Shown here piece by piece: positions 14,123 to 22,797 of a stretch of DNA of 23,743 bases. The stretch comes from an uncultured Collinsella sp. (GTDB lineage: Bacteria > Actinomycetota > Coriobacteriia > Coriobacteriales > Coriobacteriaceae), in assembly GCA_902492855.1 (NCBI GenBank), contig CABUMU010000012.1:1-23743 (forward strand). The letters are read 5' to 3'. The notes beneath the pieces were generated by a model. It searched no databases and was not told where the DNA came from. It worked only from the letters and a program-made list of their open reading frames with translations. The translations under genes and the position numbers were made by a program. Each line of letters starts with the position of its first letter. The first letter of the stretch is position 1.

Positions 14123-14360
14123 ACAGAACCTTTCTCGCTTTGTCCTAGGTTACAAGGATACGCCGCCGACCTGCCAAAAGACAGGACGAACGTCCCAATT
14201 GCAACAATGCAACCCTCAACGGTGGGCGCGGCGGACATCTGGGAGCGCGGGCGCCTGCACTGGGCAGGCCGATAAAATGTTTGGCCGCAAAACGGATTAT
14301 TAGCTCGGTGGGCTTTTAAAAAGCGCTGCTCATGCGCTGGGGAGCGCGTCGCGCCGTGCG

Positions 14361-14366
14361 TATAAT
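14361..14366 (+). promoter_or_regulatory. Probable purF promoter -10
   Basis: A consensus TATAAT lies 41 bp before the purF start. The -35 position (about 14338-14343, TGGGGA) is a poor match. No operator or riboswitch was recognised between the divergent membrane protein gene and purF. Confidence 0.45.
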
Positions 14367-14407
14367 AAGGCGGGTAACGCCAAAATACGAGGCTCTGAGG
14401 GGATGCC

Positions 14408-16123
14408 ATGTCTCAAGAAACCATCCGCGCGGCCGAGCGTGCCGCGGGACAGGTGAACGCCATGTCGACGTATGATCCGGACTCCGACCAGCTGCATGAG
14501 GAATGCGGCGTTTTTGGTGTCTGGGCGCCCGATCGCGACGTGGCTCGACTGACGTACTTTGGCCTGCGTGCACTGCAGCACCGTGGCCAAGAATCGGCGG
14601 GAATCGCTGTTGGTGACGGCGGTACGGTTATGGTCCGCAAGGATCTGGGCCTGCTCGACCGTGTGTTCTCCAATGCCGACTTGTCGACGCTCTCCGGTCA
14701 GCTGGCCGTGGGTCATGTGCGCTACGGCACCGCCGGCGCCAAGAGCTGGGAAGCCTCTCAGCCGCACCTCTCTACCATCAATAGCGTCATTATCGCGCTC
14801 GCGCACAACGGCACCCTCGTCAACACCGACGAGCTGCGCCGCCAGCTGATCGAGCTGGGCGTGCCGTTCCTCTCCAACTCGGATTCCGAGGTCGCGACCA
14901 AACTCATCGGCTACTTTACTCAGCGTACAGGCCATCTGCGCGAGGGCATTCGCAAGACCATGGAGCTCGTGCGCGGCGGCTACGCCATGACGCTCATCAA
15001 CGAGCAGGCGCTTTACGCATTCCGCGATCCGCACGGCATTCGCCCGCTCGTGCTGGGTAAGCTCGTGGACGAGGGCCTGGACCAGGCCGACGCCGCTTCC
15101 GTTTCGCAGCTGCCGTCGCAGGACGGTGCCGCGACGGTCGACGCCACCACCCGTGTCACGCGCGCCGGCGGCTGGGTCGTTGCCTCCGAGACGTGCGCGC
15201 TCGACATTGTGGGCGCCGAGTACGTCCGTGACGTCCGTCCCGGCGAGATCTTGCGCATCAGCGCCGAGGGTCTGGTGTCCGAGCAGGGCGTGCCTGCCGC
15301 CGAAGAGCCTGCTAACTGCATCTTTGAGCAGGTCTACTTTGCCCGCCCCGATTCCATCATGAACGGCAAGAGCGTCTACGCCTGCCGTTATGACATGGGT
15401 CGTCAGCTGGCACATGAGGAGCCCGTCGAGGCCGACCTGGTCATCGGCGTGCCCGACTCCGGCCTGCCCCACGCCATCGGCTACGCCAACCAGTCCCACA
15501 AGCCCTTCGCCCGTCCCGCGGAGGGGTATTCGCACGAGAGCGGTATTCCCTTTGGCGAGGGCCTTATCAAGAACCGCTACGTGGGCCGCACGTTTATCGA
15601 GCCTACGCAGGAGTTGCGCGCCATGGGCGTGCGTATGAAACTCAACCCACTGCGCGACAACATCGAGGGCAAGCGCCTGGTCGTCATCGACGACTCCATC
15701 GTGCGCGGCACCACCATGGTGCAGCTCGTCAAGATGCTGCGCAACGCCGGCGCCAAGGAGATTCATATCCGCATCAACTCGCCCGAGGTCATCTGGCCGT
15801 GCTTCTACGGCATCGATACCGACGTACAGTCGCAGCTTATCAGCGCTAACAAGACGGTCGACGAGATTTGCGAGTACATTGGTGCCGATTCGCTGGCCTT
15901 CCTTTCGGTCGAGGGCCTGCTGAAGGTCATGCCCAAGGGCGGTTACTGCGATGCGTGCTTTACCGGACGCTACCCCGTGGCGATTCCCGAGAGCTTTGGC
16001 CGCGACAAGTTCATGGAGGGCTTTAAGCCCCGCAATCTGGATAAGCCGCTGCATTTTGACGACGACGCCGTGGTCGAGAAATACGACGATCGCAGCTGGG
16101 AAGAGGAGCACGGCGAGGCCTAA
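14408..16123 (+). CDS. purF: Amidophosphoribosyltransferase PurF
   Basis: PurF makes phosphoribosylamine from PRPP and glutamine, the first committed step of purine synthesis. The 571-residue protein has a propeptide ending before nucleophile Cys33 (EECGVFGVW), the N-terminal nucleophile glutaminase domain, and a phosphoribosyltransferase domain with PRPP motif VVIDDSIVRGTT (425-436). Cys304, Cys465, Cys514 and Cys517 match the four ligands of the 4Fe-4S-type enzymes known from Bacillus, so it is probably oxygen-sensitive. About 30 residues (222-253) are inserted before GGWVVASETCALD. ATG 14408 has GAGGGG upstream; ATG 14462 would give a more usual propeptide length but has a weaker RBS. Confidence 0.95.
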   Translation: MSQETIRAAERAAGQVNAMSTYDPDSDQLHEECGVFGVWAPDRDVARLTYFGLRALQHRGQESAGIAVGDGGTVMVRKDLGLLDRVFSNADLSTLSGQLAVGHVRYGTAGAKSWEASQPHLSTINSVIIALAHNGTLVNTDELRRQLIELGVPFLSNSDSEVATKLIGYFTQRTGHLREGIRKTMELVRGGYAMTLINEQALYAFRDPHGIRPLVLGKLVDEGLDQADAASVSQLPSQDGAATVDATTRVTRAGGWVVASETCALDIVGAEYVRDVRPGEILRISAEGLVSEQGVPAAEEPANCIFEQVYFARPDSIMNGKSVYACRYDMGRQLAHEEPVEADLVIGVPDSGLPHAIGYANQSHKPFARPAEGYSHESGIPFGEGLIKNRYVGRTFIEPTQELRAMGVRMKLNPLRDNIEGKRLVVIDDSIVRGTTMVQLVKMLRNAGAKEIHIRINSPEVIWPCFYGIDTDVQSQLISANKTVDEICEYIGADSLAFLSVEGLLKVMPKGGYCDACFTGRYPVAIPESFGRDKFMEGFKPRNLDKPLHFDDDAVVEKYDDRSWEEEHGEA

Positions 16124-16163
16124 AACCTGCCATGTAGGGACAGGTTTATTTTGGCAGGTTTTA
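16121..16163 (+). repeat. GGGAC-loop hairpin repeat, copy 4, overlapping the purF stop
   Basis: TAAAACCTGCCA (16121-16132) and TGGCAGGTTTTA (16152-16163) form a perfect 12-bp stem. The 19-nt loop holds GGGACAGGTTTATTTT's first part, matching the GGGACRGGGCTATTTT core of the other copies; here the core is on the plus strand. The first three stem bases are the purF stop codon. It may protect or end the purF message, or modulate read-through to purM. Confidence 0.65.
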
Positions 16164-16279
16164 TCTGCTGTTTTGTTGATATAGCGGCGCGTGCTGTTAT
16201 GGCGCGCGCCGAAATGAACGCAACTATGAGCACCGTTTGACGCTTGGGCGGCGGACGGTAGTGGGAGAGGAAGGCTCAG

Positions 16280-17383
16280 ATGAGCGACAGCAAGCATGTG
16301 ACGTACGAGGACGCCGGCGTCGATACCGCCGAGGGCGGCCGCGCCGTCGACGCTATTAAGCAGATGGTCAAGGACACCAACCGCCCCGAGGTCATCGGCG
16401 GCATCGGTGGCTTTGGTGGCCTGTTCTCGGCCGCCGCGCTTAAGGATATGGAAGACCCGATCTTGATCAGCGGCACCGACGGCGTGGGCACCAAGCTCGT
16501 GCTCGCCCAGATTATGGACCGTCACGAGACGGTGGGTCAGGACCTGGTCGCCATGTGCGTCAATGACATTTTGGCTTCGGGCGCCGAGCCGCTGTTCTTC
16601 CTGGATTACGTTGCCATCGGTCACATTGAGGCCGAGCACATGGCAAAGATCATCAAGGGCGTGGCCGACGGCTGCAAGCTCGCGGGCTGCGCGCTCGTGG
16701 GCGGCGAGATGGCCGAGCACCCGGGTGTCATGGCCCCGGCCGACTACGACCTCGCTGGCTTTACCGTGGGCGTCGTCGACCGTCCCAAGATGCTCGACCC
16801 CGCGAACGTCCGCCCTGGCGACGTGATCCTGGGCCTGCCTTCCACCGGCGTGCACTCCAACGGCTACTCGCTCGTGCGCAAGGTCATCGGTGTCGACGGC
16901 ATCAAGCCGGGCACGCCCGAGGCCGCCGCTAAGGCCGAGGAACTGAGCCGTCCGCTCGAGGAGCTCGGCGGTGCTTCGCTGGCCGACGCCCTGCTGGCCC
17001 CCACGCGCATTTATGTGAAGCCGATTCTGGAGCTGCTGCGCGGCGGCGCCAACGTGCACGCCATCGCCCACATCACCGGCGGCGGTATTACCGAGAACCT
17101 CAACCGCGCGCTCGCCGACGACGTCGATGCCGTGGTCACCCGCAACGGAGCCGAGATGGGCTGGGATGTTCCACCCGTCATCACCTACGTGTCGCGCCAG
17201 GCCGAGCTCGCGCCCAACGAGGCATGCAAGACCTTCAACATGGGCGTCGGCCTGTGCCTGATCGTCGCCCCCGAGGACGAGGCCGCGGTTACCGAGGCCC
17301 TGGTCGCGCTGGGCGAGAAGCCGTTCCGCGTGGGCGAGTGCGTCGAGGGTTCCGGTAAGGTCGTGTACTCCGATGAGCGCTAA
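16280..17383 (+). CDS. purM: Phosphoribosylformylglycinamidine cyclo-ligase (AIR synthetase) PurM
   Basis: PurM closes FGAM to AIR using ATP. The 367-residue protein has TYEDAGVD at the start, GGFGGLFS (43-50), the ATP/substrate motif GTDGVGTK (65-72), VGQDLVAMCVNDI (85-97), GGEMAEHPGVM and the later HITGGGITENLNRAL. It is about 20 residues longer than the E. coli enzyme. ATG 16280 follows GAGAGGAAGG (16265-16274). It overlaps purN by 11 bp, so the two are coupled. The 156-bp gap from purF contains the copy 4 hairpin. Confidence 0.95.
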   Translation: MSDSKHVTYEDAGVDTAEGGRAVDAIKQMVKDTNRPEVIGGIGGFGGLFSAAALKDMEDPILISGTDGVGTKLVLAQIMDRHETVGQDLVAMCVNDILASGAEPLFFLDYVAIGHIEAEHMAKIIKGVADGCKLAGCALVGGEMAEHPGVMAPADYDLAGFTVGVVDRPKMLDPANVRPGDVILGLPSTGVHSNGYSLVRKVIGVDGIKPGTPEAAAKAEELSRPLEELGGASLADALLAPTRIYVKPILELLRGGANVHAIAHITGGGITENLNRALADDVDAVVTRNGAEMGWDVPPVITYVSRQAELAPNEACKTFNMGVGLCLIVAPEDEAAVTEALVALGEKPFRVGECVEGSGKVVYSDER

Positions 17384-18071
17384 CGAGCAGAGGACTGCTG
17401 CCGAGGGCCTGGGCTTTGTGCCCTACACCCGTCCGACCGGCACCGATACGGCCGAGCCGCTTAAGATCGGCGTGCTTATCAGCGGTTCGGGTACCAACTT
17501 GCAGGCGCTGATCGACCTGATCGCCGCCGGCAAGCTCAACGCCTCGATTGAGCTTGTGGTGTCGAGCCGTCCTTCGGCCAAGGGCCTGCAGCGCGCCGAG
17601 CGTGCGGGCATCCAGACACTCACGCTGTCCAAGGATGTCTATGCCGACCCCATCGCGGCTGACGAGATCATCGCGCATGAGCTGCTCGAGCGCGGCTGCG
17701 AGTACGTGGTGATGGCCGGTTACATGCGCATGGTGCACACGCCGCTGCTGGCGGCGTTCCCCAATCGCGTGGTCAACCTACACCCTGCGCTGCTGCCGAG
17801 CTTTACCGGCGCCCATGCGATCGACGATGCGTTTGCTCGCGGCGTCAAGGTAACCGGCGTGACCGTGCACTTTGCCAACGAGATTTACGACAACGGCCCC
17901 ATCATCGCCCAGCGTGCGCTGGCTGTCGAGGAGGGCTGGGACGTCGACACGCTCGAGGAGCACATCCACGCGATCGAGCATGTGCTGTATCCCGAGGTCG
18001 TGCAAATGCTCGCCGACGGTCGCGTTCACGTGTTGGAGAGCGGCAAGGTCGCAATTGATGCAGCGCGCTAG
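17373..18071 (+). CDS. purN: Phosphoribosylglycinamide formyltransferase PurN
   Basis: PurN transfers the formyl group of 10-formyl-THF to GAR. The 232-residue protein has IGVLISGSGTNLQAL (32-46), the catalytic Asn135/His137 in NLHPALLPSF and Asp173 in IYDNGPIIAQ, so the active set is intact. A 30-residue N-terminal extension without a clear function precedes the core, and the usual enzyme begins near residue 31. The start is taken as ATG 17373, overlapping the purM end; internal starts near the core lack a good RBS. A strong terminator follows at 18119-18164. Confidence 0.93.
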   Translation: MSANEQRTAAEGLGFVPYTRPTGTDTAEPLKIGVLISGSGTNLQALIDLIAAGKLNASIELVVSSRPSAKGLQRAERAGIQTLTLSKDVYADPIAADEIIAHELLERGCEYVVMAGYMRMVHTPLLAAFPNRVVNLHPALLPSFTGAHAIDDAFARGVKVTGVTVHFANEIYDNGPIIAQRALAVEEGWDVDTLEEHIHAIEHVLYPEVVQMLADGRVHVLESGKVAIDAAR

Positions 18072-18118
18072 CGCGTGCAAACGGGTCACCTAGGTTTCTC
18101 TGAGGCGTAAACGACTAT

Positions 18119-18164
18119 AAAGCCGATTGGGGCATATGGAATCACATGTGCCCCAATCGGCTTT
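18119..18164. terminator. Terminator of the purF-purM-purN unit
   Basis: A 20-bp stem (18119-18138 with 18145-18164; one G-U pair) with a 6-nt loop. The arms are AAAGCCGATTGGGGCA and its complement, ending in CTTTTACT, with A residues on the other side, so it can work in both directions. Confidence 0.88.
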
Positions 18165-18521
18165 TACTATCTCTTTGACTTCGGGCTCCTGATAACGTGA
18201 CGGGTGGGACTTCGGAAAATGAGGGCGGTTGGCCGCGAGCATGATATGGATATCAGCGGCGATTTCTCCATCTCGGCAAAAAATGGCTTCAAGTTGAGCA
18301 TCGGCTCGGACTTCGAGGGGGCGGACCTGTTCAGCGAAAATTCTTACACTGACACTCATGCCATGAGCCAGGATAACTAGCCGGTATAGGGTCACTTGAG
18401 TGGGTATGCGTCTGTTCAAGCGGTCCATTGGCTTGCTTAAGAAATGGTTAAACTACGTAGCGTACAGCACGTGAGTAACTTACGACTCAGTGAGACTAAA
18501 GGGAATCGGAGAAGAAAGCCC
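18165..18521. other. Intergenic region with a possible gene remnant
   Basis: No established gene is seen. An open frame from ATG 18219 to the stop at 18380 (53 codons) has protein-like composition, with DMDISGDFSISAKNGFKLSI and an acidic end. It is preceded by a stop at 18198 and has no convincing Shine-Dalgarno, so it may be the tail of a decayed gene. The rest leads to the zinc-ribbon gene, with GGAG at 18508-18511. Confidence 0.4.
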
Positions 18522-19739
18522 ATGTTTTGCCCCAAATGCGGTAGCAAGATCAGTGACGATGCGCGGTACTGTACCGAATGCGGGCTGCCCTTGGAAGGAC
18601 TCTCGGGTAAAACTGCGGCCGAGGAAGGGTCCGGCGCCGAGCCGCTGGCGCGAGAATCCTCGTCCGCTGAAGTCATGTTGGAGTCTGCAAATACCGAAAC
18701 GGACTCTGCGATAGGATCCGCGAATGTCGAGTCCACAGCAGAACCGAGTCCCGAGCCGGTCTCGAAGACCGCGGGTAGCGGTCACTCCCAGATGTACAAC
18801 CTCTTTATGCAACGCTGTCAGGTCGGTAACCGCCTGGTGCCGCAGTTTGCTATCATGATCGCCGCATTTATCGCCGCGGCAGGCATCGCTTACGCTGCTT
18901 TCATTCTCTACAAGAACGTCATCGAGCCCAATCTCCAGCAGCAATCCGTGCAACAGGAGCAAGCGACCGAAAGACCCAAGAAGGACGAGGGGGCGGCCGA
19001 AGAAGTTGTCTATACGTTGGAGGCAAAGTCATTGACGGTGTCTGCTCCGGTCGACCCTATGCTCAATCAGGGCGAGCGGACTGACGTGGAATGGTCCTAT
19101 CCGCAACTTAAGAGCTCCGCCAAAGACGACGTCGCAGACAAAATTAACAAGGCGATTCTCGAGCCCCTTCAAATTGATGCGGAGCGAACGAATCGAGCAT
19201 CAGATAATGAGCAATCAGATGCTGAGCTGTACCCCGACGGCGAATTTCCCTGCATATCGAGAAACGTGACGGTTACGTACATGGATGAGAACTATTTTTG
19301 TATCCGTGACGAGCGCTATTCGACGGGATGGGGTCCGCATGGCGACACGTATGTGACTGGTGTTATTTTTGATTTGCATACGGGTGATACTGTCAGCCCT
19401 CAGGACATGTTTGGCATTGATACCGAGGATCTTGCCAGTTCTATGAGTTCGGCAGTTTGGCCGTATCTTACGGAAATGGGCAGAGAGTATCCGTCTGATT
19501 ACAATTCTATGCTCATGCGGAGCAATTCCTCAGACTATTCAATCAAGGGCTCAACATGCTTGTATGTGACATCCAAGGGACTGGTGTATCGCACCGAAGA
19601 CTATGAGCTCGGTTCTTTTGCGGACGGCAATTGCGAGATTTTGGTTGCGTCTTGGGATGATGGGTCTCAAGTGGGGTCCGAAGTAACCCCCGATGAGGTC
19701 AAGGACGGTACAACGGTGAAAGTCGATAAGGAGGACTAA
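18522..19739 (+). CDS. Zinc-ribbon membrane protein with extracellular DUF3298-like domain
   Basis: The 405-residue protein begins MFCPKCGSKISDDARYCTEC, a zinc ribbon with Cys3, 6, 17 and 20. A Glu/Ser-rich linker, one membrane segment (about 108-131) and a C-terminal domain follow. The C-terminal domain resembles DUF3298/RsiV-type domains: VIFDLHTGDTVSPQDMFG, then GLVYRTEDYELGSFADGNCE. Topology suggests a cytoplasmic ribbon and an external domain, perhaps a cell-envelope sensor. ATG 18522 was chosen because the ribbon starts there and GGAG lies 10 nt upstream; the frame is open to 18444. The next gene begins 1 bp after the stop and shares the ribbon, so they form an operon. Function unknown. 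Confidence 0.8.
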   Translation: MFCPKCGSKISDDARYCTECGLPLEGLSGKTAAEEGSGAEPLARESSSAEVMLESANTETDSAIGSANVESTAEPSPEPVSKTAGSGHSQMYNLFMQRCQVGNRLVPQFAIMIAAFIAAAGIAYAAFILYKNVIEPNLQQQSVQQEQATERPKKDEGAAEEVVYTLEAKSLTVSAPVDPMLNQGERTDVEWSYPQLKSSAKDDVADKINKAILEPLQIDAERTNRASDNEQSDAELYPDGEFPCISRNVTVTYMDENYFCIRDERYSTGWGPHGDTYVTGVIFDLHTGDTVSPQDMFGIDTEDLASSMSSAVWPYLTEMGREYPSDYNSMLMRSNSSDYSIKGSTCLYVTSKGLVYRTEDYELGSFADGNCEILVASWDDGSQVGSEVTPDEVKDGTTVKVDKED

Positions 19740-19740
19740 C

Positions 19741-21360
19741 ATGTTCTGTCCCAACTGTGGATTTGAGCTTGATGGCGATTTGCGATACTGCACCGAGTGC
19801 GGCTATGCACTCGAAGATGCAAAGGCGGTGCTGAACTCTGTCAGCAACGAAGTGGCAGAAGAACCTTCCGTTATCAATGAGGCTGCGGAAGAGATTTTCG
19901 CTAGCGACGAAACGGAGAAGGAGCCTTTCGCCGGTGCCGAGGCGGGGGAGGAAAAGTCGCCCGTGGAGAGCGAGCCCGTAGCGGACGAAGAAGACGACCA
20001 ACCTAAAGACGACGTGTCGTCCGGTGCAACGCCTTCGATTCCAGCCGTGCGTGCCGACCGACCAAAACTGAGCAATCCGGTCGCCAAGCCCGTCGCGGCG
20101 CCAGCCCCTGCTCCTGCGGCGAATGCATCCGCACAGAAAAAGGAGCCCAAGGCGCTCTATATCGTTGGTGTCGTCGTTGGCCTGGCAGTCATTGCCATCT
20201 TTAGCTACCTGCTGTTCTTTAGCAAGTCCGGCGGCGACGTTGCCCATTACGGCCAGGACAAGGCCATCGTGGTGGTCCAAGAATCCAAGATCACCCCGAC
20301 CGACGCAAAGGGCGAGAAACTCAAGAAGTACTCGGTGACCCTGAACGGCGACAACGGCTACAGCACCAATGCTGAGGTTAAGGGTGACGAGGGCTTCACG
20401 GTAAGCCAGTTTCCCGATGTTAAACCGGGGAAATATACCCTCACCGTTAAGGACTCCAAGTCAAAAGTCGAGTGGAGTATTCCCGTCAAAGTCGTCGATA
20501 ACTCTAAATCCGCTGATGCCGTAAAAGAGGTTTCCCTCGAGGTGCCTAAGGCCAACGAGGCCGATACAAAGACAGGCGAAGGCGACAAGAAGGATGGAGG
20601 CACCGCTGCGGACAATACCGCTACGCATGCCGCTTACAAGCAAAAGTGCCAGGAATACCTCGCGTGCTATGGAGAGCCGCAAATTGCTGAGGTGACTGAT
20701 TCTGTCTATGCGATGCGAGGGCTTTGTCTTGTCGACCTCGTTGATTTTGATCAGGATGGCCAGCCTGAGCTCTTGACCGTTGTGAACGGTATGAGCGATG
20801 CCGAACTAAAGAGTGCCTGGAATGGAGATATGGAGGGACTTCAGAAGTCCTACACCGTAGAGGTTTGGTCGTCAGCTGATGGTGGCATCAAGAGGCTTTA
20901 CAGTCAAAATTGGCTTGATAACAGCAACGGAGGAACGATGTTTCTTCCGCTGATTAAAGCGGATGACGACAGCATCCTCGTAAGCCAAAGAACATATGAG
21001 ATGAGCAATGCTATTACGGCATTGCTTGCTGGAAGGCAGGTTTTGGCCGGGGACAATACTTCGGTATATGGCAAGAAAAGCGATGCTTTTTCGCTTGTAA
21101 GCAACTACGAGTCCTGGGGAGTTGCGCCGAGCGAGGGCAATGGCTACGAATACTATTGTGCGTCGGAGGGCAAGGAAATTTCCGAGACGGACTATAATGC
21201 CCTATATCAGCAATTTGGCTATGGACACAATTACCGGACATATTATTTCCTTGATTTTTCAACCTCAGGTTACGGCACTATTTCGGGGGAATCCCACGTC
21301 GATCCCAATCAAGTTGCGGCAGTCACCAAAGATACGCTCAAAAAGGTGGGAATCGAATAA
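19741..21360 (+). CDS. Zinc-ribbon membrane protein with large extracellular region
   Basis: The 539-residue protein starts MFCPNCGFELDGDLRYCTEC (Cys3, 6, 17, 20), nearly the same ribbon as the gene before it. It then has an acidic, Pro/Ala-rich linker, a membrane segment (about 138-160) and an external part. That part has a beta-rich stretch (about 173-253, GEKLKKYSVTLNGDNG through VEWSIPVKVVD), a Lys/Asp linker and a C-terminal domain with DFDQDGQPEL (335-344), a calcium-loop-like motif often found in secreted bacterial domains. RBS AAGGAGG is inside the end of the upstream gene. Only the ribbon-plus-helix architecture is shared with the neighbour. A terminator follows. Function unknown. 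Confidence 0.8.
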   Translation: MFCPNCGFELDGDLRYCTECGYALEDAKAVLNSVSNEVAEEPSVINEAAEEIFASDETEKEPFAGAEAGEEKSPVESEPVADEEDDQPKDDVSSGATPSIPAVRADRPKLSNPVAKPVAAPAPAPAANASAQKKEPKALYIVGVVVGLAVIAIFSYLLFFSKSGGDVAHYGQDKAIVVVQESKITPTDAKGEKLKKYSVTLNGDNGYSTNAEVKGDEGFTVSQFPDVKPGKYTLTVKDSKSKVEWSIPVKVVDNSKSADAVKEVSLEVPKANEADTKTGEGDKKDGGTAADNTATHAAYKQKCQEYLACYGEPQIAEVTDSVYAMRGLCLVDLVDFDQDGQPELLTVVNGMSDAELKSAWNGDMEGLQKSYTVEVWSSADGGIKRLYSQNWLDNSNGGTMFLPLIKADDDSILVSQRTYEMSNAITALLAGRQVLAGDNTSVYGKKSDAFSLVSNYESWGVAPSEGNGYEYYCASEGKEISETDYNALYQQFGYGHNYRTYYFLDFSTSGYGTISGESHVDPNQVAAVTKDTLKKVGIE

Positions 21361-21365
21361 AAACT

Positions 21366-21401
21366 GAAAGGGGCTTGGAAAACTGTTTCCAAGCCCCTTT
21401 C
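21366..21401. terminator. Bidirectional terminator between convergent genes
   Basis: A 16-bp perfect stem (21366-21381 with 21386-21401; AAAGGGGCTTGGAAA and complement) with a 4-nt loop lies between the zinc-ribbon gene and the convergent ATPase gene. Confidence 0.9.
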
Positions 21402-22784
21402 TTATAGTAGCTGCTCGAGTCCAACAAGCCTCGCGCTGCTTGCTTGAGCCGCTCTATTTTGACACGCTTCGCTAAATCCACCCTTGCTAAACAAGTAATA
21501 CTGTTTGATCGGCCGGCCCAGCAGCGCACTGCGCCGCTCGAGTGTTTCAAGAACGTCGGTATCTACGGGCTCGTTTCTCCATTTGCACTCGCCAACGACG
21601 AGCTCGCCATCGGCATCCTCTAATACAATGTCAATCTCTTCTTGGTGACGCGTTGCCGGGTTAGTGCCCCACCAAGAGCCGATTGCCTTGGGCAGTACAT
21701 CCAGCTCGCCCTCAACGACCTGTCGTATCAACCACTGGCGGCATACCTCTTCAAATGTGGGGCCCACGAAGGTAGACAAATCGCGCTTGACGATACGCGC
21801 GGCAACAGCGGCTCCGAGCCCCTCTTCAATTGTTCCCGTGTACTGCGGAACAAATCGATACCAAAACCTGAACAGGTTATCGCAGATTCGATAGACCACC
21901 TGACGTTTTGTTGCTTTGGCAACGGGCGTGACGCGTTCAACGATTCGCAGATCAATCAATGCGTCGAGTAATCGCGCGACTTGTGGCGTTGCGAGTCGGG
22001 TGACATCGGCGATTTCCTTGGGACGTACACAGCCGTTAGCGATGGCGGCTATGACGCCATTGTAGATAGCCGGGCTTCGGACTTCCTGCAACAGATAGTT
22101 CTGGGGCTCGGCGTACAGAAACGCATCTTGGCGCAACAGAGCGTGCTCAAGGTTCCATTGCGTGGAGCGCGTGCTATCAAGCTGCGATAAATAGAGCGGC
22201 ATGCCGCCGACAACGGAATACAGCTCGATAATTCTCTCGATGGGTGCATCGGGAAGCATTTGCGCTACATCGAAAACGACAAAGGGGTCGATGCGCAACT
22301 GCATGGTGCGGCGCCCATAGAGAGGACTTTGGTGTCCTAGCACCTGGTGTTCCATAAAACTCATGGACGATCCGCAGAGCACCAAGAACAGGTTGCTCTT
22401 GTCTTTGTGTCGGTCGATAAGCGTTTGCAGACACGACGACACGCCCGGGTCGCTCTCGGCGAGGTAAGGATACTCGTCAATGACCAGAATGACTTGCTCC
22501 GCTTTGGCGCGTTCAAAGACGGACTCGAGTGCAACCTGGATGGAAGGGAATGCTGCTCCTGCGGCACTATCACCAAGCATCTCGCGGCTGAGCAGCGCAA
22601 GGTTTTCGCTTGCAACGGTTTGCTGCCCGGTAAAGAAGATCACACTGGGCTTATCCTGCGTAAAAGCGCGAAGCAGGCTTGTTTTGCCCACGCGGCGCCT
22701 TCCGTAGACTACGGCAAACTGGAAGGAACCCTTTTGATAAGCGGTTTCTAGGGACTCAAGCTCACTCTGGCGTCCGACAAACAT
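21402..22784 (-). CDS. AAA-type ATPase with DUF234 (PD-(D/E)XK-like) C-terminus
   Basis: The 460-residue protein has Walker A GRRRVGKTS (28-36), Walker B VILVIDEY (98-105), a sensor-like LCGSSMSFM (137-144), a winged-helix-like stretch (about 240-290), and a C-terminal DUF234 domain where Asp385 and Glu399-x-Lys401 (EEIDIVLED...VVGECKW) look like a nuclease-type active site. The family (ATPase_2 plus DUF234) is widespread in archaea and bacteria, including anaerobes; its role is unknown, though the DUF234 part is related to nuclease folds. ATG 22784 (minus strand) follows GAGG. An inverted repeat at 22798-22839 lies in its upstream region. Confidence 0.88.
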   Translation of the reverse strand: MFVGRQSELESLETAYQKGSFQFAVVYGRRRVGKTSLLRAFTQDKPSVIFFTGQQTVASENLALLSREMLGDSAAGAAFPSIQVALESVFERAKAEQVILVIDEYPYLAESDPGVSSCLQTLIDRHKDKSNLFLVLCGSSMSFMEHQVLGHQSPLYGRRTMQLRIDPFVVFDVAQMLPDAPIERIIELYSVVGGMPLYLSQLDSTRSTQWNLEHALLRQDAFLYAEPQNYLLQEVRSPAIYNGVIAAIANGCVRPKEIADVTRLATPQVARLLDALIDLRIVERVTPVAKATKRQVVYRICDNLFRFWYRFVPQYTGTIEEGLGAAVAARIVKRDLSTFVGPTFEEVCRQWLIRQVVEGELDVLPKAIGSWWGTNPATRHQEEIDIVLEDADGELVVGECKWRNEPVDTDVLETLERRSALLGRPIKQYYLFSKGGFSEACQNRAAQASSARLVGLEQLL

Positions 22785-22797
22785 GGCATGCCTCGCT

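Noticed and set aside
14181..14212. Possible fifth GGGAC hairpin (CGTCCCAATTG) upstream of purF
   Set aside because: It shares CGTCCCAA with the family, but the rest of the core and the flanking stem are missing. It may be a decayed copy, too weak to count.
14330..17071. 913-codon open frame on the minus strand over purF and purM
   Set aside because: It lies opposite clearly conserved pur genes. The frame is kept open by GC-rich codon bias, and its translation is a low-complexity mix without motifs.
18090..18428. 112-codon minus-strand frame after purN
   Set aside because: It runs across the purN terminator stem and has no RBS or protein-like character.
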